Source of the DNA: Reticulitermes speratus
Lineage: Eukaryota; Arthropoda; Insecta; Blattodea; Rhinotermitidae
Length of the DNA stretch: 64,000 nt
Assembly: GCA_021186555.1 (NCBI GenBank)
Contig: JAJKFL010000012.1
Span: 1,240,001 to 1,304,000, forward strand
Direction of reading: 5' to 3'
Shown here: positions 11,770 through 24,060 of the stretch, one piece after another
Layout: every line of letters begins with the position of its first letter
Position numbering within the stretch: position 1 is the stretch's first letter
Made by a program: the position numbers and the translations under genes
Notes under the pieces: generated by a model
Told to the model about the DNA's origin: nothing
The model's input: only the letters and a program-made list of their open reading frames with translations
Databases searched by the model: none

Positions 11770-14700
11770 ACAGTCCATAACACAATCACAATTCAGCAGT
11801 CCATAACACAATCACAACTCAGCAGTCCATAACACAATCACAACTCAGCAGTCCATAACACAATCACAACTCAGCAGTCCATAACACAATCACAATTCAG
11901 CAGTCCATAACACAATCACAACTCAGCAGTCCATAACACAATCACAACTCAGCAGTCCATAACACAATCACATTTCAGCAGTCCATAACACAATCACAAC
12001 TCAGCAGTACATAACACAATCACAACTCAGCAGTCTGTAACACAATCACAACTCAGCAGTCTGTAACACAATCACAACTCAGCAGTCTGTAACACAATCA
12101 CAATTCAGCAGTCCATAACACAATCACAACTCAGCAGTCTGTTAACACAATCACAACTCAGCAGTCCGTAACACAATCACAACTCAGCAGTCCATAACAC
12201 AATCACAACTCAGCAGTCGTAACACAATCACAATCAGCAGTCTGTAACACAATCACAATTCAGCAGTCCATAACACAATCACAATTCAGCAGTCCATAAC
12301 ACAATAACAACTCAGCAGTCCATAACACAATCACAAATCAGCAGTCCTAACACAATCACAACTCAGCAGTCTGTAACACAATCACAACTCAGCAGTCGTA
12401 ACACAATCACAACTCAGCAGTCTGTAACACAATCACAACTCAGCAGTCTGTAACACAATCACAATTCAGCAGTCCATAACACAATCACAATCAGCAGTCC
12501 GTAACACAATCACAACTCAGCAGTCTATAACACAATCACAACTCAGCAGTCCATAACACAATCACAACTCAGCAGTCCAGTAACACAATCACAACTCAGC
12601 AGTCTGTAACACAATCACAACTCAGCAGTCTGTAACACAATCACAATTCAGCAGTCCATAACACAATCACAACTCAGCAGTCTGTAACACAATCACAACT
12701 CAGCAGTCTGTAACACAATCACAACTCAGCAGTCCATAACACAATCACAACTCAGCATCTGTAACACAATCACAACTCAGCAGTCTGTAAACAATCACAA
12801 TTCAGCAGTCCATAACACAATCACAACTCAGCAGTCCATAACACAATCACAACTCAGCAGTCCATAACACAATCACAACTCAGCAGTCCATAAACACAAT
12901 CACAACTCAGCAGTCTGTAACACAATCACAACTCAGCAGTCTGTAACACAATCACAACTCAGCAGTCTGTAACACAATCACAACTCAGCAGTCTGTAACA
13001 CAATCACAACTCAGCAGTCTGTAACACAATCACAACTCAGCAGTCTGTAACACAATCACAATCAGCAGTCCATAAAACACATTCACAATTCAGCAGTCCA
13101 TAACACAATCACAACTCAGCAGTCTGTAACACAATCACAACTCAGCAGTCCGTAACACAATCACAACTCAGCAGTCCATAACACAATCACAACTCAGCAG
13201 TCTGTAACAAAATCACAACTCAGCAGTCTGTAGCACAATCACAACTCAGCAGTCTGTAACACAATCACAACTCAGCAGTACATAACACAATCACAACTCA
13301 GCAGTCCATAACACAATCACAACTCAGCAGTACATAACACAATCACAACTCAGCAGTACATAACACAATCACAACTCAGCAGTACATAACACAATCACAA
13401 CTCAGCAGTACATAACACAATCACAACTCAGCAGTACATAACACAATCACAATCAGCAGTCCATAACACAATCACAACTCAGCAGTCCATAACACAATCA
13501 CAATTCAGCAGTCTAACACAATCACAACTCAGCAGTCATAACACAATCACAACTCAGCAGTCCATAACACAATCACAATTCAGCAGTCCATAACACAATC
13601 ACAACTCAGCAGTCTGTATACACAATCACAATCAGCAGTACATAACACAATCACAACTCAGCAGTCTGTAACACAATCACAACTCAGCAGTCCATAACAC
13701 AATCACAACTCAGCAGTCCATAACACAATCACAACTCAGCAGTCCATAACACAATCACAACTCAGCAGTCATAACACAATCACACTCAGCAGTCCATAAC
13801 ACAATCACAACTCAGCAGTACATAACACAATCCAACTCAGCAGTACATAACACAATCACAACTCAGCAGTCCATAACACAATCACAACTCAGCAGTCCAT
13901 AACACAATCACAACTCAGCAGTCCATAACACAATCACAACTCAGCAGTCCATAACACAATCACAACTCAGCAGTACATAACACAATCACAACTCAGCAGT
14001 ACATAACACAATCACAACTCAGCAGTCATAACACAATCACAATCAGCAGTACATAACACAATCACAACTCAGCAGTCCATAACACAATCACAACTCAGCA
14101 GTCCATAACACAATCACAACTCAGCAGTCCATAACACAATCACAACTCAGCAGTACATAACACAATCACAACTCAGCAGTACATAACACAATCACAACTC
14201 AGCAGTACATAACACAATCACAACTCAGCAGTCCATAACACAATCACAACTCAGCAGTCCATAACACAATCACAACTCAGCAGTCCATAACACAATCACA
14301 ACTCAGCAGTACATAACACAATCACAACTCAGCAGTCCATAACACAATCACAACTCAGCAGTACATAACACAATCACAACTCAGCAGTCCATAACACAAT
14401 CACAACTCAGCAGTACATAACACAATCACAACTCAGCAGTCTTAACACAATCACAACTCAGCAGTCCATAACACAATCACAACTCAGCAGTACATAACAC
14501 AATCACAACTCAGCAGTCCATAACACAATCACAACTCAGCAGTCCATAACACAATCACAACTCAGCAGTCATAACACAATCACAACTCAGCAGTCCATAA
14601 CACAATCACAACTCAGCAGTCCATAACACAATCACAACTCAGCAGTCCATAACACAATCACAACTCAGCAGTCCATAACACAATCACAACTCAGCAGTCC

Positions 14701-15541
14701 ATAACACAATCACAACTCAGCAGTCCATAACACAATCACAACTCAGCAGTACATAACACAATCACAACTCAGCAGTCCATAACACAATCACAACTCAGCA
14801 GTCCATAACACAATCCCAACTCAGCAGTCCATAACACAATCACAACTCAGCAGTCCATAACACAATCACAACTCAGCAGTCCATAACACAATCACAATCT
14901 CAGCAGTCCATAACACAATCACAACTCAGCAGTAATAACACAATCACAACTCAGCAGTACATAACACAATCACAACTCAGCAGTCCATAACACAATCACA
15001 ACTCAGCAGTCCATAACACAATCACAAACTCAGCAGTCCATAACACAATCACAACTCAGCAGTCCATAACACAATCACAACTCAGCAGTACATAACACAA
15101 TCACAACTCAGCAGTACATAACACAATCACAACTCAGCAGTCCATAACACAATCACAACTCAGCAGTACATAACACAATCACAACTCAGCAGTCCATAAC
15201 ACAATCACAACTCAGCAGTCCATAACACAATCACAACTCAGCAGTCCATAACACAATCACAACTCAGCAGTCCATAACACAATCACAACTCAGCAGTACA
15301 TAACACAATCACAACTCAGCAGTACATAACACAATCACAACTCAGCAGTACATAACACAATCACAACTCAGCAGTCCATAACACAATCACAACTCAGCAG
15401 TCCATAACACAATCACAACTCAGCAGTCCATAACACAATCACAACTCAGCAGTCCATAACACAATCACAACTCAGCAGTCCATAACACAATCACAACTCA
15501 GCAGTCCATAACACAATCACAACTCAGCAGTCCATAACACA
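11770..15541. repeat. 26-bp minisatellite, about 145 copies, largest array in the window
   Basis: The unit is CAGTCCATAACACAATCACAACTCAG with three main variants at positions 5-9: CCATA, CTGTA and ACATA. The left half mixes all three and holds many one-base length changes. The CTGTA type is concentrated before about 13.3 kb, and the right half is almost only CCATA and ACATA, so homogenisation is local. Confidence 0.97.
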
Positions 15542-15654
15542 AACACACAAACTGCCGTCTGTTACCTTGCAACACAAAGCACAAACCTTGACATCATTAA
15601 GCAGTTTATACACAGTCCGTCGTGCACAAAACCATCAATAACTTTCACCGTGCA
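15542..15654. other. Short spacer between the 26-bp array and a foldback element
   Basis: Non-repeated sequence with no feature recognised. Confidence 0.4.
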
Positions 15655-15835
15655 TTTTCAATTCACTTTCTATTAACCAACTAAATGCACTTTCACTTTC
15701 AACTATTTAACTCTTTACAAATTTTCCCCTGATGATGGTCCTGTATGGAACGAAACATATGTAGGGGAGAATTTGTAAAGAATTAAATAGTTGAAAGTGA
15801 AACTGCATTTAGTTGGTTAATAGAAAGTGAACACC
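15655..15835 (+). mobile_element. Foldback element with a central hammerhead motif (Penelope-like pLTR pair)
   Basis: The left arm contains TTCACTTTCTATTAACCAAC and TAAATGCACTTTCACTTTCA. The right arm is its complement, ending GTTGGTTAATAGAAAGTGAA. The centre at 15726-15768 has CCCCTGATGATGG, a stem II, CGAAAC, the self-complementary ACATATGT, then AGGGGA. The outer CCCC and GGGG can pair as stem I, giving a complete type I hammerhead layout. Ends resembling ACCAACAAATGCAC recur in the other foldbacks of this window. It is a non-coding fossil. Confidence 0.65.
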
Positions 15836-16736
15836 AACAACCTTGTTTCAGTAACCAATTCTGTAAAGCAAATTTCTTCCTCAGAAGCTGTCAGTTGCGC
15901 AGCTAGTCACTCAATTCGCAGCTGTTATCGCGCTATAATGTTCGTAACAGCCCACCAGTTCCGAGGCTCTCTGTAACATTTATTAACATGATTTTAAGCT
16001 GAAAACTTGTTAGTCCTTGCTGCAGATCCACAACCCGCAGTATCACCCCTTGTCGGCTGTCCGTGACCGCTTACCTAACACAGTCACAGCTACTCTCTAC
16101 ACCTGCAGGCCACGCGCCAAAGCAGTGACAACATACAAAGGTTCTGCTTTTACTTCGTAAAGAACGCCTGATGACAAGGACAGACGTGAGTCTCCCGCCG
16201 ACGGTGGCCATCAGACTGCTTCATCAGGGCTATAAAACCGAGTAGCCTGGTCGAAACATACCGACGTTTCGGAGTAACGCCTTGACTTCATCTTCAGTGT
16301 AGAAGGCTCCGCTTGTACACTGAGAGGTTTTTCTACTACATATTAAGAGAGTAATTCTCCGAAACGTCGGTAAATGCATATCAGACTACACGCTGTCACA
16401 TCTCACAATCACAATAAGTCCTTCTGTAATTCTGTATTTTCCTCACGTCACGTTTCGCATTTCCATTATGACGTCACTGCAACATTTTAAATAATAATTT
16501 TATTAAACACGTCGCACAAGAGAGCACTAAACTCTGTACAAAGGGCACACGTTTCATTTCAGTTTATTGATTCACTTATTTCTTCACTTCCTGCTCGTCA
16601 CTTCCTTTGTTTTTCTTCCTTTGTGCTGTCTTAATATTTCCTGCAACCATTTTCACTTGTTACTCCATTTCAAGCCGTACATCAATTTTTCATTTCCTCA
16701 AGTCTATCGACAACACGTCACAGCTATAAACTGCGT
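15836..16736. other. Spacer with an inverted repeat at 16259-16372
   Basis: TACCGACGTTTCGGAGTAA (16259-16277) is mirrored by ATTCTCCGAAACGTCGGTA (16354-16372) around about 75 bp. The minus strand of the left part reads CTGAAGATGAAG ... CTCCGAAACGTCGGTA, which resembles a decayed hammerhead core. No gene recognised. The rest is AT-rich unique sequence. Confidence 0.5.
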
Positions 16737-17872
16737 ACAGACGTACAGATGTACAGACGTACGGATGTACAGACGTACAGACGTACGGATGTACAGATGT
16801 ACAGACGTACAGATGTACAGATGTACATACGTACAGATGTACAGATGTACAGACGTACAGATTTACAGATGTACAGATGTACAGATGTACAGATGTACAG
16901 ACGTACAGATGTACAGATGTACATATGTACAGATGTACAGATGTACAGACGTACAGACGTACAGATGTACAGATGTACAGACGTACAGATGTACAGATGT
17001 ACAGACGTACAGATGTACAGAGTACAGATGTACAGACGTACAGACGTACAGATGTACAGATGTACAGACGTACAGACGTACAGACGTACAGATGTACAGA
17101 CGTACAGATGTACAGATGTACAGACGTACAGATGTACAGACGTACAGACGTACAGATGTACAGATGTACAGACGTACAGATGTACAGATGTACAGACGTA
17201 CAGACGTACGACGTACAGATGTACAGATGTACAGACGTACAGAGTACAGATGTACAGATGTACAGACTGTACAGACGTACAGACGTACAGACTGTACAGA
17301 TGTACAGACGTACAGACGTACAGATGTACAGACGTACAGACGTACAGATGTACAGACGTACAGATGTACAGACGTACAGACGTACAGACGTACAGATGTA
17401 CAGACGTCACAGATGTACAGACGTACAGATGTACAGACGTACAGACGTACAGACGTACAGACGTACAGACGTACAGACGTACAGATGTACAGACGTACAG
17501 ATGTACAGACGTACAGATGTACAGATGTACAGCACGTACAGACGTACAGATGGCTACAGATGTACAGACGTACAGACGTACAGATGTACAGACGTACAGA
17601 TGTACAGCTACAGTACAGAGTACAGACGTACAGAGTACAGACGTACAGACGTACAGATGTACAGATGTACAGAGTACAGACTACAGATACAGATGTACAG
17701 ATGTACAGACGTACAGACGTACAGAGTACAGACGTACAGATGTACAGACGTACAGACGAAACCGACAGATGTACAGACGTACAGACGTACAGACGTACAG
17801 AGTACAGATGTACAGACGTACAGATGTACAGACGTACAGACGTACAGATGTACAGACGTACAGATGTACATA
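16737..17872. repeat. 8-bp tandem array (GTACAGAC/GTACAGAT)n, about 140 copies
   Basis: The units are almost only GTACAGAC and GTACAGAT in irregular order, with occasional one-base losses and rare GTACATAC or GTACGGAT units. TGTACA/CGTACA gives self-complementary GTAC cores throughout. The last base of the unit decides whether a CpG (C before the next G) is present. All open frames across it (up to 471 codons) are repeat shadows. Confidence 0.97.
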
Positions 17873-17981
17873 TATGTATTAATTGCAACGCAAAGAAGAT
17901 GGCTGAACTACTGAAGAAAGGAGCGACTGACGTAACAGAGCGCATTACAGTGGGCCACGACTGCAGTAGGATTGTGATGTG
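17873..17981. other. Short unique spacer between two arrays
   Basis: About 110 bp of unique sequence. It is open in one frame, which only extends the repeat shadow on its left. Confidence 0.4.
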
Positions 17982-20412
17982 ATGGTTGGTTATTTTTTGG
18001 TTGGTCGGTTTGTTGGGTGGTTGACTAGGTAGGTAGCTGGTGGTGGTAGTAAGTAGGTAGTACTGGGTAGGTGTAGGTAGGTAGGTAAGTAGGTAGCGTT
18101 AGTAGGGTGGGTGGGGGTAGTAGGTAAGTAGGTAGGTAGCTGGGTGGGTGGTGGTAGGTAAGTAGTAGGTAGCTGGTGGGTAGGAGTAGGGTAGGTAGTA
18201 GTAATAGGTAGGTAGCTGGTGGGTGGGTAGTATGGTAAGTAGGTAGGTAATGTGAGCTGGGTGGGTAGGTAGGTAGTAGGTAGTAGTAGGTAGCTGGGTG
18301 GGTGGGTAGGTAGTAGGTAAGTAGTAGGTAGCTGGTGTGGGTAGTAAGTAGTAGTAGGGTAGGTAAGAGTAGGTAGCTGGTAGGTGGGTAGGGTAGGTAA
18401 GTGGTAAGTAGGTAGGTAGCTGGTGGTGGGTAGGAGGTAGGTAAGTAGGTAGGTAGCTGGGTGGTGGTGTGGTGTAAGTAGGTAGGTAGTGGTGGTGGGT
18501 GGGTAGGTTAAGTAGGTAGGTAGCTGGGTGGGTGGTGGTAGGTAAGTAGGTAGGTAGCTGGGTGGGTGGTAGGTAGGTAGGTAGTGGTAGGTAGCGTGGG
18601 TAGTAGGTAGGTAGGTGGTAGTAGGTAGGTAGTAGGTGGTGGGTGGGTGGTAGGTAGTAGGTAGGTAGCTGGGTGGGTGGTAGTAGGTAGAGTAGGTAGG
18701 GCTGGGTGGGTGGGTGGTAAGTAGGTAGGTAGCTGGGTGGGTGGGTAGGTAGGTAGGTAAGTAGGTAGGTAGCTGGGTGGGTGGGTAGTAGTGTAGGTAG
18801 CTGGGTGGGTAGTAGTAGGTAGGTAGCTGGTGGGTGGAGTAGGTAGGTAAGTAGGTAGGTAGCTGGGTGGGTGGGTAGTAGGTAGGTTGGATAGTAGGTA
18901 GGTAGCTGGGTGTGGGGGGTGGGTAGGTAGTAGGTAGGTAAGTAGGTAGGTAGCTGGGTGGGTGGGTAGGTAGGTAGGTAAGTAGGTAGCGTGGGTGGGT
19001 AGGTAGATGGTGTGGGTAGGTAGGTAAGTAGGTAGGTAGCTGGGTGGTGGGTAGGTAGGTAGGTAATAGGTAGGTAGCTGGGTGGGTAGGTGTAGGTACT
19101 GGGTGGTAGGTAAGTAGGTAGGTAGCTGGTGGGTGGGTAGGTAGGTAGGTAATAGTAGGTATGGTAGTGGGTGGTGGTAGTAGGTAGTAAGTAGTAGGTA
19201 GCTTGGGTGGGTAGGTAGTAGGTAAGTAGGTAGGTAGCTGGTGGTGGTAGGTAGTAGGTAGTAGGTAGGTAGGGTGGGTGGGTGGTAGGTAGTAAGTAGG
19301 TAGGTAGCTGGGGTGGGTAGGTAGTAGTAAGTAGGTAGCTGGGGGTGGTGGTAGGTAAGTAGGTAGGTAGCTGGGTGGGTGGTAGGTAGGTAAGTAGGTA
19401 GGTAGCGGTGGGTGGGTAGGTAGTAAGTAGGTAGGTAGCTGGGTGGGGTAGGTAGGTAAGTAGGTAGGTAGCTGGTGGTGGGTATGGTAAGTAGGTAGGA
19501 GGTGGTGGGTAGGTAAGTAGGTAGGTAGCTGGGTGGGTGTGGTAGGTAGGTAAGTAGGTAGGTAGCTGGGTGGGTGGGTAGGTAGGTAAGGTAGTAGGTA
19601 GGTAGCGTGGGTTGGGTGGGTGGTAGGTTGGTAGGTAAGTAGGTAGGTAGCTGGTGGGTGGGTGGTAGGTAGGTAATAGGTAGTAGCTGGTGGTGAGCGG
19701 GTGGTGTGGTGTGGTGGGTGTAGGTATAGGTAAGTAGGTAGGTAGCTGGTGGGTGTGGTGGTAGGTAGGTAAGTAGGTAGGTAGCTGGGTGGGTGGGTGG
19801 GTAGTGTAGGTAGGTAAGGTAGGTAAGTAGTAGGTGCTGGGTGGGTGGTGTAGGTAAGTAGGTAGGTAGCTGGGTGGTGGTGGGTAGGTAGGTAAGGTAG
19901 CTGGGTGGGTGGTGGGTAGGTAGTAGGTAAGTAGGTAGGTAGCGGTGGGTAGGTATAGTAGTAGTGGTGGGTGGTAGGTGGTTAGGTAGGTAGCGGTGTG
20001 GGTGTGGTAGGTAAGTAGGTAGGTAGCTGGTGGGTGGTGGTAGGTAGGTAAGTAGTAGGTAGCTGGGTGGGTAGGGTGGGTAGTAGGTAAGTAGGTAGTA
20101 CTGTGTGGTAGGTGGTAGGTAGGTAAGTAGGTAGGTAGCTGGTGGTGGGTGGGTAGGTAGGTAGGTAAGTAGGTAGGTAGCTGGTGGGGTGGGTAGGTAA
20201 GTAGTAGGAGTAGGTAGTAGCGGGTGGGTGGTGGTAGGTAGGTAAGTAGTAGGTAGCTGGGTGGTGGGTAGGTAGGTAGGAGTAGGGTAGCGGGGGTGGG
20301 TAGGTAGGTAGGTATAGAGCTGGGTGGGTGGGTGGTAGGTAAGTAGGTAGGTAGCTGGGTGGGTGGTGGTAGGTAAGTAGTAGTAGCTGGGTGGGTGGTA
20401 GGTAGGTAGGTA
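17982..20412 (+). repeat. G-rich array of GGTA/GGTG words, higher-order unit about 36-40 bp
   Basis: The recurring module is GGTAGGTAGCTGGGTGGGTG followed by GGTAGGTAGGTAAGTA. The plus strand is almost free of C except for the single C of AGCTGG, which marks each module. Module lengths vary by one to several bases, nearly always by loss of a G, far more than in the neighbouring arrays. This is what homopolymer-type sequencing error would give in such a sequence. Runs like GGGTGGGTGGGTAGG could form G-quadruplexes. Confidence 0.93.
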
Positions 20413-20539
20413 GAGTATTGTCAGCTATGTAGCTCCGTATCACACACAACAAACTCATCTCACTCCTCCAGTCAGCGGGGCATGTAGCACGATTGGGGAG
20501 AGAAGAGGTATATACAGGGTTTTGGTGGTGAGACCTGAG

Positions 20540-20692
20540 GAAAGAGACCACTTGGAAGACCTAGGCGTAGATGGAGGAAATATTAAAATGGATATTGAAG
20601 AAGTGGGATGGGAGGCGTGGACTGGATTGATATGGCTCAGGACAGGGACAGGTGGCGGGCTGGTGTGAGTGCGGTAATGAACCTTCGGGTTA
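20540..20692 (+). mobile_element. LINE 3'-ORF tail fragment (WIDMAQDRDRW type)
   Basis: The plus strand encodes VDWIDMAQDRDRWRAGVSAV and then MNLRV. This is the C-terminal end of the reverse transcriptase ORF of a LINE family whose pieces recur at 33.5, 34.1, 46.2, 50.2, 51.1 and 52 kb. The ORF is broken and only about 150 bp remains. The next array starts at its right edge. Confidence 0.7.
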
Positions 20693-20695
20693 TTT

Positions 20696-20990
20696 TGTGC
20701 AGCACTGTACTTATGTTTGTGCAGCACTGTACTTATGTTTGTGCAGCACTGTACTTATGTTTGTGCAGCACTGTACTTATGTTTGTGCAGCACTGTACTT
20801 ATGTTTGTGCAGCACTGTACTTATGTTTGTGCAGCACTGTACTTATGTTTGTGCAGCACTGTACTTATGTTTGTGCAGCACTGTACTTATGTTTGTGCAG
20901 ATTAGTTTGCAGCACTGTACTTATGTTGTGCAGCACTGTACTTATGTTTGTGCAGCACTGTACTTATGTTTGTGCAGCACTGTACTTATG
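20696..20990. repeat. 22-bp minisatellite, about 13 copies
   Basis: The unit is GTGCAGCACTGTACTTATGTTT. One interruption at about 20900-20912 inserts a partial unit (GATTAGTTTGCAG). It begins just after the LINE tail, so it may have grown from the LINE insertion junction. Confidence 0.95.
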
Positions 20991-22784
20991 TTTTATTTTA
21001 TTTTCATTTATTTTCCTAATCAAGCGCCATTTTCGTGGTACAAAATGGTTTTCCAGGAACGAATATTGCACTGATGGTTAATAAAGGGTTCGGAATACGA
21101 CGGCCAGCTTTACGACGGTCGTATTACGAGACAACTAGGTCGGGTGTGCGGAGAGTGATTGTACGTACGACGCGTTGCAAAGCACAGCAACACGCACACA
21201 CACGCACACGCAGTTCTTCCCTTTATCAAGCCATCAATCTGCCAATGTTGCACTTCGGCAGCAGCTAGCGATGTGTTCCACAGTTTCGCCCTGACCTACC
21301 GCAACCACCGAGCAAACTATATTACACACCGTCAAATGCGCCCAACACTAATGGAACGCAGTCTAGTCTCTTCCATCATTAGGCGTTCTTTACGAAATAA
21401 AAAGCCTTATGTGTATACAACGTCCGTCCGTCCGTCTGAGATCTAGCATCAGCGACTAAATTGCTTGTCTGGTTTTTATAGAATTCAGGATAGACAGACG
21501 TTTTGTTCAAGAAGCTGTCGAGAATGTGCGAGTTTCGTGAAAATCACTGAAGTGACATTCGTGCTTTTTTTACGGTGAAAATGATTTTCTGTCCATACTG
21601 TACATATTTATTGGACGATATGTTTGAATTCCGTATGGGAAGTTTCCACATAAGTCCACTGGACATAAAGCAGTTTAGTAAAAATCGGCCAATCAAAGTC
21701 ACACTTTGCTTTGGGCGCAAATAAATTTCTGTCCTTACGTTCCGCATTTAGTGACTGATTTGAGCGAAATTCGGTGCAAAACATATACACATAAAGCTAT
21801 TCAGCATTTGTGATTTTCGTGAAAATCAATGTTGTGAAAGTCGTACTTTGCTTATAGGCGTAAATAAGATTAGATTTACTGGCGAACCGCGGAAGAGTAT
21901 GACATACTAGATGTAAAGAACGCCTTAGTTATTTGCGTGTACTACGTCACGGATTGCAACATTTCTGATCTTGTTATATGAAGTTATGACTGACTTGACG
22001 AAGTTTGCAATTTAAGAACACAGGTAAAGCCAGACCCTTCAGTTACCAGAACAGTAGAAGTACATGAAACTTGACGTTTGTACTTACCGATATGAAGAGA
22101 TGTGACTATCCTGCCTTCACAGGCCGGCACTTATCACTTTAAACCTAACAACAATCAACACAGCTCTATACAGAGCGCTTATATATATTCACAATAACGA
22201 TATTTGACCGACAAACACAACAAATAAACAACAATACTAAACATAACTAAGAATTCGTAAATAGATAACGATCTAAATTTTTCCCGCCGAGTACGTCGAC
22301 GCCATCGTGCTATGACGTCAAGTACGATGTTCTCTTGTTGAACCACTTCGCTCGCTGTCCGCACACACACTGGCAGCGCCACCAGTGTGCACGGCACGCT
22401 CTATCGCTGTACTTCCCCTCCCACGGCCTGTCACCCGCCCCCTCAGTGAGCAGAACAGTCCCACAGGTGTAAAATCAAAACGAAGTGTCATATAATTAAA
22501 ATCGCAGAAGTTTTGAACAGTTGCCAGATTTATACAGCGTAATAAGCTATTCTGGTAACCTGCGGACAACATGTTTATGTTCTTCTAACATCGGTAATTT
22601 TTTTATTTAGGTTCTATCCGATAAAATTGTACATTTGTCGGATAGAACTTAATAATAAAAAAACTGTTCGGTATGCATAACATAAAATCGGTAAATTTTG
22701 TTCGTAATAACCAGTTTTGGTTACTTGGAGGGAAATAAGTTATTTGACTGGACAAGAAGAACACGTAACGGTATATTTTCTGTA
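20991..22784. other. Gene-free stretch with a degenerate direct repeat and a small palindrome
   Basis: Between about 21530 and 21870, blocks with (G)TGAAAATCA ... AAGTCACACTTTGCTTTGGG ... GCAAATAAATTTCTGTCC recur two to three times at about 140-bp spacing, strongly diverged. At 22612-22652 GTTCTATCCGA is mirrored by TCGGATAGAAC around TAAAATTGTACATTTG. Its inner ATTTGTCGG resembles the ends of the foldback elements. The open frames of 60-95 codons here match nothing I recognise. Confidence 0.5.
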
Positions 22785-23563
22785 CACACTGTGACAGTGC
22801 GTTCGTACAGTGGTGACTGATACTTCGTGACCTTAGCACACTGTGACACTGCGTTCGTACAGTGGTGACTGATACTTCGTGACCTTAGCACACTGTGACA
22901 CTGCGTTCGTACAGTGGTGACTGATACTTCGTGACCTTAGCACACTGTGACACTGCGTTCGTACAGTGGTGACTGATACTTCGTGACCTTAGCACACTGT
23001 TGACACTGCGTTCGTACAGTGGTGACTGATACTTCGTGACCTTAGCACACTGTGACAGTGTGTTCGTACAGTGGTGACTGATACTTCGTGACCTTAGCAC
23101 ACTGTGACAGTGCGTTCGTACAGTGGTGACTGATACTTCGTGACCTTAGCACACTGTGACACTGCGTTCGTACAGTGGTGACTGATACTTTGTGACCTTA
23201 GCACACTGTGACACTGCGTTCGTACAGTGGTGACTGATACTTCGTGACCTTAGCACACTGTGACAGTGCGTTCGTACAGTGGTGACTGATACTTCGTGAC
23301 CTTAGCACACTGTGACAGTGCGTTCGTACAGTGGTGACTGATACTTCGTGACCTTAGCACACTGTGACAGTGCGTTCGTACAGTGGTGACTGATACTTCG
23401 TGACCTTAGCACACTGTGACAGTGCGTTCGTACAGTGGTGACTGATACTTCGTGACCTTAGCACACTGTGACAGTGCGTTCGTACAGTGGTGACTGATAC
23501 TTCGTGACCTTAGCACACTGTGACAGTGCGTTCGTACAGTGGTGACTGATACTTCGTGACCTT
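22785..23563. repeat. 52-bp minisatellite, about 15 copies
   Basis: The unit has GTTCGTACAGTGGTGACTGA, TACTTCGTGACCTTAGCACA and CTGTGACAGTGC or CTGTGACACTGC. The ACAGTG/ACACTG variants are grouped: mostly ACACTG on the left and ACAGTG on the right, apart from the first unit. Confidence 0.96.
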
Positions 23564-24060
23564 ACACATGGACCGACAGCCTCACACAAGGGTTTTGAAT
23601 AGTGCATAGGAAAAAATAGCCTATCTTACTGAAACTTGTTATCCAACAATTTGCCCCAAAGGACGGAATAAAACCACGAGAAGCCCAATCAGAGTATCCC
23701 GTCTGAGAATCAGGAATTTGAACCCGATATTCCTCGAATAGGAAGAAGCAATTCAAATGTTTATGGCACGTCGTAACAGTCGCCTGTTTGCGTCTTAACA
23801 CTGACAGAACTGTCGTGCTTCGGAGGGCGTACAACTGACGTGGTCATTGCGATCATTAGCGTCATTGACACGGGCTGTAACGTGCGTGAGGAAGCGGAAC
23901 AACTGGAGCTTGTTTGGTAGGCGGCACCATGCAGACCGCTCGACAGACAGAGGGGAAAAGGACGGGTGTTGTTGATGTAAAACTGTGACAGTGACTTGAG
24001 ACAGACAGCTGGGCCTGCATCGTCAAATGGGCGCATTTTAGGAGATGACTGACTGACAGT
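23564..24060. other. Spacer, no gene recognised
   Basis: Several chance open frames exist on the minus strand. None shows a known domain. The right end leads directly into the SINE. Confidence 0.4.

Noticed and set aside
485-15541. Possible CRISPR arrays
   Set aside because: The repeats are head to tail with no unique spacers and the setting is a eukaryotic genome.
16567-17982. 471-codon frame with YRRTDVQM repeats
   Set aside because: It is the translation of an 8-bp tandem array. The frames shift freely between equivalents.
17982-20412. Telomeric or subtelomeric repeat because of G-rich GGTA words
   Set aside because: Most insects use TTAGG. The words here lack that unit and the array is internal, with unique sequence and genes on its right.
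22179-22572. Two overlapping minus-strand frames near a GC-richer patch
   Set aside because: No domain, no splice-consistent continuation and no similarity I recognise.
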